DNA of 64,000 nucleotides from Mytilus edulis (taxonomy: Eukaryota > Mollusca > Bivalvia > Mytilida > Mytilidae), in NCBI RefSeq assembly GCF_963676685.1, contig NC_092348.1, forward strand, positions 25,395,386 to 25,459,385, given 5' to 3'. The position numbers were made by a program, and so were the translations under genes. The notes under the pieces were generated by a model. The model saw only the letters and a list, made by a program, of their open reading frames with translations. It was not told where the DNA came from and searched no databases. Shown here in pieces: positions 46,266-55,388 of this stretch. The number at the start of each line of letters is the position of its first letter. Position 1 is the stretch's first letter.

Positions 46266-47041
46266 AAAATAAGTATAACGTGTGACACATTTACAACCAA
46301 TCGCATGATAGATAACAACAAGAACGTGTCCCAAGTACACGGATGCCCCATCTGTTCTATCATTTTCTATGTTCAGTGAACCTTGAAAAGGGGATAAAAT
46401 CTCTAATTTGGCATTAAAATTAGAAAGATCATATCATAGGGAACATGTTTACTAAGTTTAAAATTGATTGGACTTCAACTTCATCAAAAATTACCTCGAC
46501 CAAAAACTTTAACCTAAAGCGGGACGAACGGACGAACGAACGTCCGGATGCACAAAATAGGTAACATATTGCTCATAAATGCAATAATGAAAAAAGATTA
46601 TTGTTGAAAGGGAAAATAGTGATTTGGCAAAAATGAAAGTAAGATATGGATTAGAGGGAGACGGGACCTTTTTCGAGGCGTCGGGATCGGGTGTTTTTAA
46701 GGTCGGGATTTGGGGATTGGTCCTTACGGGATCCTGGATGATATTTTTCGATTTCAGGATTTCGGGATATTAATTTCTTTAAATTCTGCACCTCGGGATT
46801 TCGGGATCAGGATCCCTCCGACCACCCCTCAAATAAACCTTAGTCAGTCTTAGTCATTTATACAAGATTCATATCCTACTATTGGCATGTTAATAAGGCT
46901 CTCAAAAGAAAAAAGCACTGATGGATTGTCCTTGAAGCATATTTTATTAGACTTATAATGGTCTATATATATAAGCAGTTACATTTATTTGATGTTTGAA
47001 ACGGAGCAAATTTTTAATTTGATTTGCCTTTTTTTATTCGA

Positions 47042-47085
47042 GCGTCACTGATGAGTCTTTTGTAGACGAAACGCACGTCTGGCGT
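47042..47085 (+). ncRNA. Type I hammerhead ribozyme, well-formed core
   Basis: Stem I pairs GCGTCA (47042-47047) with TGGCGT (47080-47085). The core CTGATGA is at 47048-47054. Stem II is GTCT/AGAC (47055-47058, 47064-47067) with a five-base loop. GAAA is at 47068-47071, and a very short stem III (AC/GT around GCAC) leads to the predicted cleavage site after C47079. All invariant core bases are present. Such minimal hammerheads are known from bivalve retroelements. This one lies inside a Helitron, downstream of unrelated sequence. Confidence 0.8.
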
Positions 47086-47353
47086 AAGTGTAAAATTTAT
47101 TCCTGGTATCTATGATGAGTTTATTTACCAAAAGAAGCATAGAAGTAAAGTAGAAGAATAATTGTGGTCTGAGGCCAGAAACACGACAATAATTGAATTT
47201 AAGAGATAGGAATCAAATATCGGATTTTTGGAAAAAGGGAGAGGGCTTTTGATACCTTTTATGAAAATCTCCATACATATTATCTTTTACAAAAAATCAT
47301 CCTACAACAGTTCACAAGCTGTATATGTCCGCGATTTCGCGGGTGTGTTCTAG

Positions 47354-47489
47354 TATATTACAGATCTAACATTGTTGGGTTGATGTTTAGACGAGTTGTA
47401 TATACATTATGTACACAGCCATGTATCACCATCATTGATGGCGATCCGATGGATACATCTGTTGTAGAGTTGTCACTGACTCAGACGTA

Positions 47490-47523
<34 letters not shown>

Positions 47524-47702
47524 TTTAAATTTGCAAACTACATTTCACATCAAATAATAACAGTTCGTTAAAATATTGTCACTAGCGCTTTCATGCCTTC
47601 TGGTAATCTTCAGGCGACGTTTTAACAATGTCCTTGACGACACTGCCATTGGTAACGTTTATTACGTTACAATAACGGTAAAGGGAGATAAATCAAGCGT
47701 GT
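47354..47702 (-). other. 3' untranslated region of the minus-strand Penelope-like fragment
   Basis: Non-coding sequence downstream of the GIY-YIG frame. It contains a (TA)n run at about 47491-47521 and the block CACTAGCGCTTTCATGCC near 47580, which recurs at ends of mollusc retroelements in my recollection. Confidence 0.4.
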
Positions 47703-48310
47703 TCACGTAGATCCGTTTAATTTTGGCTGAAAGTCCTTAATAAAGTGTGCTTCCTTTGCCAGTCTTTTATATTTGTTCGATTCGTTCATTTTATAGAACG
47801 GATATACGGTAAATTTTCCACTACTGCACGTTTCGAAATGTTCGCTCACATCTTGCATTCGTGTGGATGGATCTCGTATCTGTTGTCTGTGAACACGAAG
47901 TCTTTGACAAATTGAATTACCAGTCTGTCCAATGTACCATTCCTTGCAAGTGCTGCATACAATACAGTAAATTAGGTTTACCGTTTTGCAATTCATGTCT
48001 GCATTTGAAACAATGGTTTGGCCGTTTTTCAATGTTATTTGCGGGCCGGTTGCCATATATTCACAATGACCACATCTAGGGTCATTACATTTTGAAACGT
48101 TGTATTGTATTCCATTGGGTCATAAAACTTAGCCCTTGTTAAAATCTTTTGAAGATTTAAGGGATGTCTTTTACTTTTCAGGAATTTGTCTGTAGAGAAA
48201 AGCTTTTTTAATTTTTTCGTTTTATGTAAAACCGGCAATTTTGCTTTTATGACGTTGAATATGTCAGGATTGTACGGGTTATGAGTGCTAACAAACGGGA
48301 TAAGTTCTGT
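47703..48310 (-). pseudogene. Penelope-like element: C-terminal GIY-YIG endonuclease, one frameshift
   Basis: Reading starts near 48310 with STHNPYNPDIFNVIKAKLPV and LKSKRHPLNLQKILTRAKF. Near 48040-48060 the frame changes. The second frame then shows the endonuclease: NLIYCIVCSTCKEWYIGQTG has the GIY-like and YIG elements, followed by RLRVHRQQIRDPSTRM with the catalytic-type Arg, then the C-terminal AKEAHFIKDFQPKLNG. A GIY-YIG domain fused after RT is the hallmark of Penelope-like elements, where it nicks the target DNA. The RT part is not recognisable here, so this is a truncated copy. Confidence 0.75.
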
Positions 48311-48421
48311 ATTACTCTCTTTATATATATCCGTTTATCCTACACTGACTCTTAAAATTCAAGAGTCTATCTGAAATTGAGGGTAAGTTATATGGCCTTA
48401 CAAAAACCGTTTCGATCCCTA

Positions 48422-48465
48422 ACATCACTGAAGAGACATATATTTTCAAAATCTAGATCTGGTGT
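48422..48465 (+). ncRNA. Degenerate hammerhead relic, second subtype
   Basis: Stem I ACATCA (48422-48427) pairs with TGGTGT (48460-48465). The core CTGAAGA fits the CUGANGA consensus, but GAAA is replaced by CAAA and stem II is weak, so it should be inactive. It shares the TCTGGTG closing box with a relic at 52331. Confidence 0.45.
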
Positions 48466-48539
48466 ACAAACAAAATATGGACACCTTGTGTTTGTGGCAT
48501 AACATCTTAGCCACAAGTTTGTCGTTTTCTGTTTAGTAT

Positions 48540-48655
48540 TAAATTTATATTAAGTAGATATAGGAAGATGTGGTGTGAGTGCCAATGAGACAACTCTCCA
48601 TACAAATAACAATTTAAAAAGTAAACCATTATAGGTTAAAGTACGGCAGATCCAT
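48540..48655 (+). repeat. SINE-like repeat fragment (GCCAATGAGAC family)
   Basis: GGAAGATGTGGTGTGAGTGC CAATGAGACAACTCTCCAT and a following AACCATTATAGGTTAAAGTAC are a variant of the repeat found in the terminal repeats. Confidence 0.6.
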
Positions 48656-49329
48656 TTTGTTACATCTCGTGATCAATTTTATTTTGCAATCGCCAATAGC
48701 AGTCAGCAGGGTTTAAGAACATCAGTTGTTCGACCTGTTAGTCAAATGCGTTTTGTTTAAATATACTTTTTCACTTTTTTGGTCTTTTGAAAAATGTTGT
48801 TTGTGCTGTATTTAGACCCTTCTACAACGAAATTTGTTTTACATGCACACGTATAAAAATTGCGGTTTTTATCCAACGCAATCATAGGTTTGAACGTAGT
48901 TTTCAATTTAGACTCGTTTATATACATATATATATATTTGTTCTCTAAGATCTTCAATATCATTCTTATTGAAGGTCAAATCATTCAAATTTCCCGGCGA
49001 ATGCAAAGTGTTTAAACAACATAGACGAAATAGGAGATACATGTAACTCTGTCATTCAGAAACATCCCGATTTGCACGTTTATGACAAAGATAATTTCTC
49101 GTCGGTTGACGAGTACTGTCCCTGATTTGATCTGTTCAATCGATCAGATTTGATACAGATTTCAAGTCCAAAATCTTTATGAATATAGGACTCAATTGTT
49201 ATCACTAGGCTGAATGTAGCGAACAATAACTAGTGAACAATAGCCAACGATCATGAAGGCAATATATATAAAAACGAAAGAAATCATCAAACAGACAACA
49301 ACGGCTTTTAATGTTTCGGCCCTTGTTTA
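48656..49329. other. Unassigned sequence with one short minus-strand frame
   Basis: Minus-strand codons at 48757-48963 encode a Cys-containing peptide (NFYTCACKTNFVVEG). It may be a remnant of the same Penelope-like element as 47703-48310, but I cannot confirm it. The rest shows no coding pattern. Confidence 0.3.
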
Positions 49330-50465
49330 AGATTTTTCAACATATCTCCACTTGAAACCTTGCGCAAAAAATGCGCCTGTTTGTCCTGTACAAGACCTAT
49401 ATAGTCATTCTCCGTGACATCCCTCATTATTTTTCTCTAAAATCCATGAAAAAGGCAACCCCCTCCTACATTTTCCGTGTTTTTAAAATATTCTGGGCCC
49501 TAGTTGCAGATTTTTAAACATAGCGCAACTTGTAAACTTTCGCAAAAGATGCATCTGTTTCTCATCTACAAGACCTATATAGTCATACCCCGTGACAGCT
49601 TTCATTATATTTCCCTAGAAGCCATGGAAAAGGCCCCACCCCCTACATTTTTGGGCCCTAGTTTATTTTTGAACATAGCCCCATCGAAACCATGCACAAA
49701 AGATGCGCCTGTTTCTCCTCTACAATGTCAATATAGTCATACCCCGTGACACATCCTATTATCTTTCTCTAGAAGCCATGGAATAAGACTACGTCCCTAC
49801 ATTTTCCTTTTTTTCAAAAGATTTGTGAACAAAGTACCACTCCAAACCTTGTGCAAAAAATGCGCCTGTGTCTCCTGTATAAAACCTATATAGTCATACC
49901 CCGTGAGACCCCTCCTTATTGTTTTATAGAAGCCATGAAAATTCCAACCCTTTCTACATTTTCCATGTTTTTTCTTCAATTTTTGGGCCCTAGTTTTAGA
50001 TTTTTTTACCATAGCGCCATTCGAAATCTTGGACAAAAGATGCGCATGTTTCTTCTCTACAAGACCTTTATAGTCATACCCCATGACACCCCTCATTATT
50101 TTTCTTTAGAAGCCATGGAATGAGACTAAGTCCCTACATTTTCTTTTTTTCAATTTTTCGGCCCTAGTTTAAAAGAGGGACGAATGATACCAAAGGGACA
50201 GTCAAACTCATAAATCTAAAACAAACTGACAACGCCATGGCTAAAAATGAAAAAGACAAACAGAAAAACAATAGTACACATGACACAACATAGAAAACTA
50301 AAGAATAAACAACACGAACCCCACCAAAAACTTGTGCACATAGCGCCACTCGAAACCTTGCGCAAAAGATGCGCCTGTTTCTCCGCTACAAGACCTATAT
50401 ATAGCCATACCCCATGACACCCTCATTTTTTTTCTAGAAGCCATGGAAAAGGCCAACCCCCTATT
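49330..50465 (+). repeat. Degenerate tandem repeat, period about 160-180 bp
   Basis: At least six diverged units, starting near 49340, 49515, 49668, 49820, 50000 and 50337. They share CGAAACCTTGCGCAAAAGAT, TACAAGACCTATATAGTCAT and ATTTTTCTCTAGAAGCCATG. Overlapping open frames repeat the same YKTYIVIP peptide, as expected of a tandem repeat and not a gene. One unit is interrupted by a dispersed repeat at 50170-50336. Confidence 0.75.
50170..50336 (+). repeat. Dispersed SINE-like repeat inserted in the tandem array
   Basis: The stretch from AAAAGAGGGACGAATGATAC to CACGAACCCCACCAAAAACT matches a very common bivalve dispersed repeat as I remember it (GACAGTCAAACTCATAAATC block). No clear target duplication was seen. 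Confidence 0.55.
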
Positions 50466-51125
50466 TATTTATGAAAATTTGTTTGTTAGTTCTATTAAAC
50501 AATGACATCAGAGGTGCTATTTTTGGCAAGGAAGGACTACATTTACATACGTTCTAAATTGAAGTAGGAGCATTGGTGGTGTAACACCTAAAACTAATGC
50601 GTTGAAAGGTACATATTTACTCTGGAACTGAATATTAGCCTCAAAAGGGTGTGACTTGTTTTATTAATGAATGTGATCATTTCATGATAGAGTTGAAATT
50701 GCAATTTCTGGACGGAATGTCTGCTTTTTTAATATATTGTTTAACGGCCGTTGCTATCTTATTCCCTTTCTTGTTTAAAGATATATCGTCTTAAAACTGC
50801 CTGGTGTGTTTGTGTTGTTTTCATTATTATAAGCCGATGAATAAAAATCCTTAAAAAATCAAGGGTAAACGAATAAAACAAGTAGTGGCTAAAATGTCAG
50901 ATTAATCATTTTTCTCATCAACCTCCCCCGCTGAAAATACTAAACAATCCATGTTTTTTAATAAAGGAATGTTCCTTTGTGTTCAAACCTGTCTTCCAAC
51001 TAAGGAAAATTCTTATCCCAGGAATAGATTACCTTAGACGTATTTGGGATAACCTTTTTGGAATTTTGGGTCCTCAATGCTCTTCCACTTTGTACTTGTT
51101 TCGCTTTATAACTATTTTGATTTAA
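50466..51125. other. Intergenic sequence
   Basis: No coding region. The last part (about 51055-51125, CTCAATGCTCTTCCACTTTG) is the conserved upstream flank of the hammerhead repeat that follows. Confidence 0.4.
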
Positions 51126-51169
51126 GCGTTACTGATGAGTCTTATGTACACGAAACGCGCGTCTGGCGT
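51126..51169 (+). ncRNA. Type I hammerhead ribozyme with one stem II mismatch
   Basis: Stem I is GCGTTA (51126-51131) with TGGCGT (51164-51169), using G-U pairs. CTGATGA is at 51132-51138 and GAAA at 51152-51155. Stem II GTC/CAC has a C-C mismatch compared with the GTC/GAC of the copy at 47042. Stem III is ACG/CGT and the predicted cleavage is after C51163. Flanks match the common mussel hammerhead repeat (TATTAAATTATAATTGTGGT downstream). Confidence 0.7.
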
Positions 51170-51384
51170 ATTAAATTATAATTGTGGTACCTTTGATAAC
51201 TTTTCCAGATATAAATATATCAAGAATGTATATAGTATACACACACCTTTAGGGACAGGGGTATCCCTCCTAAATGATACACAAATGTATATCAATTTTT
51301 TTCAAGTATCAATCCAAACGTTTGCTTGTTCCACACACATCCTCATTCGATCATTTACCAATCTGTGTTGCTAAACGTACAATG

Positions 51385-51672
51385 GCCAATACTAGAGGAG
51401 AGATCAAGAACGCTAGACTAACCCTCTTACAAAATTTCGAATGAGTAAGTTAAGATTGATGATGTGACAAACTTATACCACCAGTAAGATTATCAAGACA
51501 TACCAACGTTCACTCATTCCGAATACCAATTTGCATTTACAGCACCAGGTCAGAGTACTTCTATCCACGAACAATAAGAGATTTGAACACCTTACCTGCT
51601 TGGGTGACCGCTGCAGAAGAATTGACTCGTTGTAGAGACTACTGCATGCACATGTCCCAAGTTTTTTTTTGC
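51385..51672 (+). pseudogene. Non-LTR retrotransposon RT C-terminal fragment
   Basis: The readable stretch DKLIPPVRLSRHTNVHSFRI, then FYPRTIRDLNTLPAW, matches the C-terminal end of LINE reverse transcriptases (the 'FFPRTI..WN.LP' motif). Upstream, MANTRGEIKNARLTLL is in a different frame, so the fragment is frameshifted. A 3' region with AATAAAGATGAT lies downstream at about 52145. Confidence 0.65.
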
Positions 51673-52165
51673 ACCACTAGTATGTAGAAATGTTATGTAC
51701 AATACTAACTTTCTGTTAAGATTATTTTGAACTTGTTTACTAGTCGCATGCAAGCGTACACCATATTATTGCTTAGGGGAATTTATTCCACGGCTTATAG
51801 TAGTGAAGAAATTTTGAGAGATGTGGTGTAGTGAATAGCTAGTGCATCGGACTACATGTACTAACACAAACACAAAGGGAGAAAATTTGAGGGACTTAGT
51901 GTTCGGCTCTCTCTTTGCATCACTTGCGAGTATGGTCTTGAGAAACGATGATACTAGTAGTCGTCGCAAGGTGACGATAAATGGCTGATCCGTGTAAAGA
52001 GAAAGCCATATATCTTGCACGTAAAAGACACTCTTGTAGATTTCGAAAAAGAGCAGGCTGATGCCGCTACAAGGCAGCACTCGCACCCACAAAGTGGAAA
52101 GGAATTAAAACATTAAGTTGCAATAACTTGTTTCCCAATCTACTTTAAATAAAGATGATTTACTA
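51673..52165 (+). mobile_element. LINE 3' untranslated region
   Basis: Non-coding sequence that includes the block GCAGGCTGATGCCGCTACAA and GGCAGCACTCGCACCCACAA, then a terminal TTTAAATAAAGATGATT tail. I recognise the block as a recurrent bivalve repeat. It is consistent with the 3' end of the LINE fragment just upstream. The minus-strand frame over it is a shadow. Confidence 0.5.
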
Positions 52166-52329
52166 AAACTAGGAAATTTTCGGTTCCATATTTTTCAAAA
52201 CATTGAAGTATCATCTGATCGATTGAGCGTAGGTATATATGAAATTAAAAACTTTTTTTAACAAAAGTTTAGTCTGCTAACCAAGTCCCAGTGCTTGAAT
52301 TGGTAAGTGTTAAAATGTTTTTGGTTTAA

Positions 52330-53525
52330 AGCACCAATGAGGAGAGATGTTCATCTGGTGCAGTAAATTGGTAATGTTCCATGGGATGACCAGTACTACA
52401 ACCATTTTCTCTGGAGTAAACAATCATCGCCGAAGGCTATGCTCAAGCTTTTGATTTGAATGATACATTCTTACAGCACACTTTGCTTTTATTTAAATAT
52501 CTTATCGTATTTCTAATAAGATTACAAAGTCTCATGCAAAGTTGACATTTGGTTTCTAATCTTACACTCGTTTTTAATTACGATGTATGTAAACAATATA
52601 ATGTGTTTCTCAAGTTTCTGATTTAGGTTATTCTATATAATATATGTGCGCAATGAAACTATGGGATAATATGAGAAGTTTTTGATTGATAAAAGGTAGA
52701 AAGTTAGTAAAGGCAAAATATAATACAAAATTAAAGAGCACTGAGAAATTCAAAAGGTTTCGTCAAGTGGAGCTATACTTGAATAGTAAAATCCTTCGTA
52801 CTTGTTTTTAACAATTCTAAATTATAGTGGGATCAACCATTACTTTTGATTTTTTTAATCTTTATTTCCTTTATACCGACGAGTAACAATTCCATGTTTT
52901 ATGTCAAATCAATTGTAAAATTTGACTCTAAGGTCCCTTATGGTATAATAGAATGTTGTCGTTGTACGTATTGAAGATATGTTCTTCTGGTGCAGTAAAT
53001 GGGTATTGTTCAATAAGATGAGATATGAATGATAAATTCTGACAGCACACTATTTCATTTAAATATTTCTTTCTTCTAATAAGATGACAGTCTCATGCAA
53101 AGTTGACATTTGGTTTCTTATCTTTCACCCTTTTTATTTAGGATGTATGTAAACACTATAATTTGTGTCTCAAGTTTCTGATTTAGATAATTCTATAATT
53201 TATATGGGCGCAATGAAACTAAAGGAAACGAGTTAGCAAAGGCAAAATGTAATACGAAGTTAAAGTAGTTTTCAAAAGTACCAGGATTATAATTTAAGAC
53301 GCTCATATCAAAAAGTAATAAAGCCAAACAAGTACAAAGTTGAAGAGCATTTAAAACACTGAGAACTTCAAAAAGTTTCGTCAAATGAAGCTTTTTTTTA
53401 ATAGAAAATCCTCCATACGAGTTTACAACAATTCAAAATTATAGTGGGAACAACTATTACTTTTTTTAATCGTTATTTTCTTTATACTGAAGAGTTTAAC
53501 AACTTGTTTCTGTCAAATGATTGAA
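52330..53525 (+). repeat. Diverged tandem duplication, offset about 645 bp
   Basis: Segments 52340-52915 and 52975-53525 align through blocks such as CTCATGCAAAGTTGACATTT GGTTTCT, GATGTATGTAAACA, TTTCGTCAA and CAATTCTAAATTATAGTGGG. Copy 2 carries an extra piece of about 95 bp (53260-53352). Both start near a TCTGGTGCAGTAAAT box. I see no coding region. Confidence 0.7.
53267..53352 (-). repeat. Hammerhead-repeat copy with the ribozyme core deleted
   Basis: On the minus strand this matches the flanks of the hammerhead repeat: AATGCTCTTCAACTTTGTAC, CTTGTTTGGCTTTATTACTT, then TGAGCGTC directly joined to TTAAATTATAATCCTGGTAC. The roughly 40 bases that would be CTGATGA to TGGCGT are absent. Confidence 0.6.
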
Positions 53526-54636
53526 ATTGAATTATGTACTTGTTTCGCATTAGAAAAGAGATAAATGTATTGTATTTGAAGCTTTCGCAAATACCCGACA
53601 ATTTAACATGTGATGTGACTTTAAGGTCCCTTTTAGTCATATATAATTGTATCGTTGTATATATTTATACATCCGTGGCTTTTAGTGCATTTTTAAGTTA
53701 AAACAAAATACATTATAATCAATGATGAATTAACATATAACAGCTTATCCTGAACAGTAAATTGACTTAATATAAAAGTCTTGTGGACATTTCATACTTT
53801 GTTTTAGATAACTTTTCGGTTTTTATTTGGTTATAATTAGCAGCAAAATTATTACAATTTTTTGTAATCTCTACACAAAGACAACTTACATACGTTATCA
53901 TATACTATACAAAGACAGCAACTTTGCGCTGCAAAATTAAAAAGAAAACAACAATAAGAGGTCAATTTTTTTTTATTCTAAGGGTATTTTGATTACAACA
54001 GAAGGTGTTTTAAAGGCTATTGAAAATAAAATTATTATAATATTTAGAGACAACATATACAAAATAGAACAACGAGAATTGAATATAGCTCTATATAAAA
54101 TCGAGTTATCGAATTTCAATATAATATAGTTTTGTTACTATCTAAGGGAAATAATGAGATTTGATATTAAGCGATATCCAAATCTCTTACGTTCAAAATT
54201 TTTATTATGGTGAATTAAAAATCCCGCGAATCGTTGATATAGTCTTTTGTATATACCAGTATGACGTCATATGTTCGGCTTCGATGTCAAACATCAGACA
54301 TTTAAAAACGTGTTGTATGCTTTAGCTGAATGTAGTAAAATTCGACAAAATTAAGATTTTCATGTGAAAAGTGTGAGTGAGTTGTATCTATAGTATTGAA
54401 GAAATGATATATGTCCGTTTCCACGGACGAAATGTACGTTGTCTTAACCTTCGAAAAATATCAATGACCTAACGCATAACCAATGGAACTGTCGTAAAAT
54501 CGTCTTATGATGCTAATACCAATCAAAGAAACGCATATTTTCATATCTCTTTTTTATCGCACTCCATGCAGTGTGGGACGAGAATTTTTTTTCCTTTTGG
54601 AGTTGATGAGATCTCCTCACTTTGTGTTTGTTACGT
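53526..54636. other. AT-rich intergenic sequence
   Basis: No coding region, RNA gene or recognised repeat seen on either strand. Confidence 0.4.
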
Positions 54637-54745
54637 CGATTTATCTCTCTTTTAATAATCGATTTGTCTCTCTATTAATAATCGATTTGTCTCTCTTTCA
54701 ATAATCAATTTGTTTCTCTTTTAATAATCAGTTTGTCTCTCTTTT
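54637..54745 (+). repeat. 22-bp minisatellite, about five units
   Basis: Units of the form GATTTGTCTCTCTTTTAATA ATC repeat about five times with small changes. Confidence 0.85.
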
Positions 54746-54984
54746 CTTGTGTTTGATTGGGTTGTCCTTTCTTCTGCTGAGGTTGAACAAATGCTAGAAA
54801 CATGATGATTGTACCAAAAAGAGAGTTCAGGGAGCTTTGTCAATTTTTGCCTTAAATGTTTAACCGCGTCATATTTTAGGAAGCCAAGACAAGTTTATTT
54901 CGGAAAGAAATTCCGTAAATGTTTCAAGAGAAATTATATATCTGACATATCTAATAAAAACGAGGGGTGCTAGGTAATCATGTG

Positions 54985-55140
54985 AAAGATTTACGCAGAT
55001 GTCGATATCGACGATATCGGCAATGTTGACACGATATCGATGTTTTATTTAAACATACATGATGCACACAGACATACTCAGATGTCGATATCGTCGATAT
55101 TGACAATGTCGACACGATATCCAATCGATATCGATTTTTG
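54985..55140. repeat. Direct duplication rich in GATATCGA palindromes
   Basis: Two units of about 85 bp (from 54994 and from 55079) both read CAGATGTCGATATCG ... GACACGATATC ... TTTAA and contain several overlapping self-complementary GATATC/TCGATATCGA motifs. They lie immediately left of the Harbinger element. Confidence 0.7.
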
Positions 55141-55174
55141 TTTAAGACATCCATTACAAACCCAGACATACCAG

Positions 55175-55208
55175 GGCCCAGTTGTTCAAAAGTGTCGTTA
55201 AGCTAACG
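55175..55208 (+). repeat. Harbinger left terminal inverted repeat
   Basis: 34 bp identical to the reverse complement of 62211-62244. It is followed by imperfect copies of GTTAAGCTAACGAC-like motifs up to about 55345. Confidence 0.92.
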
Positions 55209-55388
55209 ACTAGTTAAGCTGACAACTCGTTAAATTTTAACATTGTTGTTAGTTAATTTCTGTGTTAAATTATGTTGTTCAAAAATATTTAACGACTGCG
55301 TTAACTAACAACTTGTTAAAAATTTAACAACTGATTAATTTAACATTTTCCCATAATTCCCCAAAATTCTTCCACTTCCTGTTTAACA

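Larger units (their letters stand above)
45766..47353 (+). mobile_element. Non-autonomous Helitron, 1,588 bp
   Basis: The 5' end is TCTATACTATTAAAC, the usual animal Helitron start. The 3' end has a 14-bp hairpin CCGCGATTTCGCGG (47329-47342), then seven bases, then CTAG (47350-47353). It sits between an A (45765) and a T (47354), the expected target. No Rep/helicase coding region is present. Inside are an (AT)n run near 46245, a GGGAT-rich stretch (about 46640-46830) and a hammerhead ribozyme (47042-47085). It inserted just downstream of the element B recombinase. Confidence 0.8.

Noticed and set aside
49504..50123. Overlapping open frames on both strands
   Set aside because: They arise from the degenerate 160-180 bp tandem repeat, repeat the same peptide and have no gene context.
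51766..52092. 108-codon minus-strand open frame
   Set aside because: It lies over the 3' region of a LINE fragment on the other strand and shows no protein family pattern.
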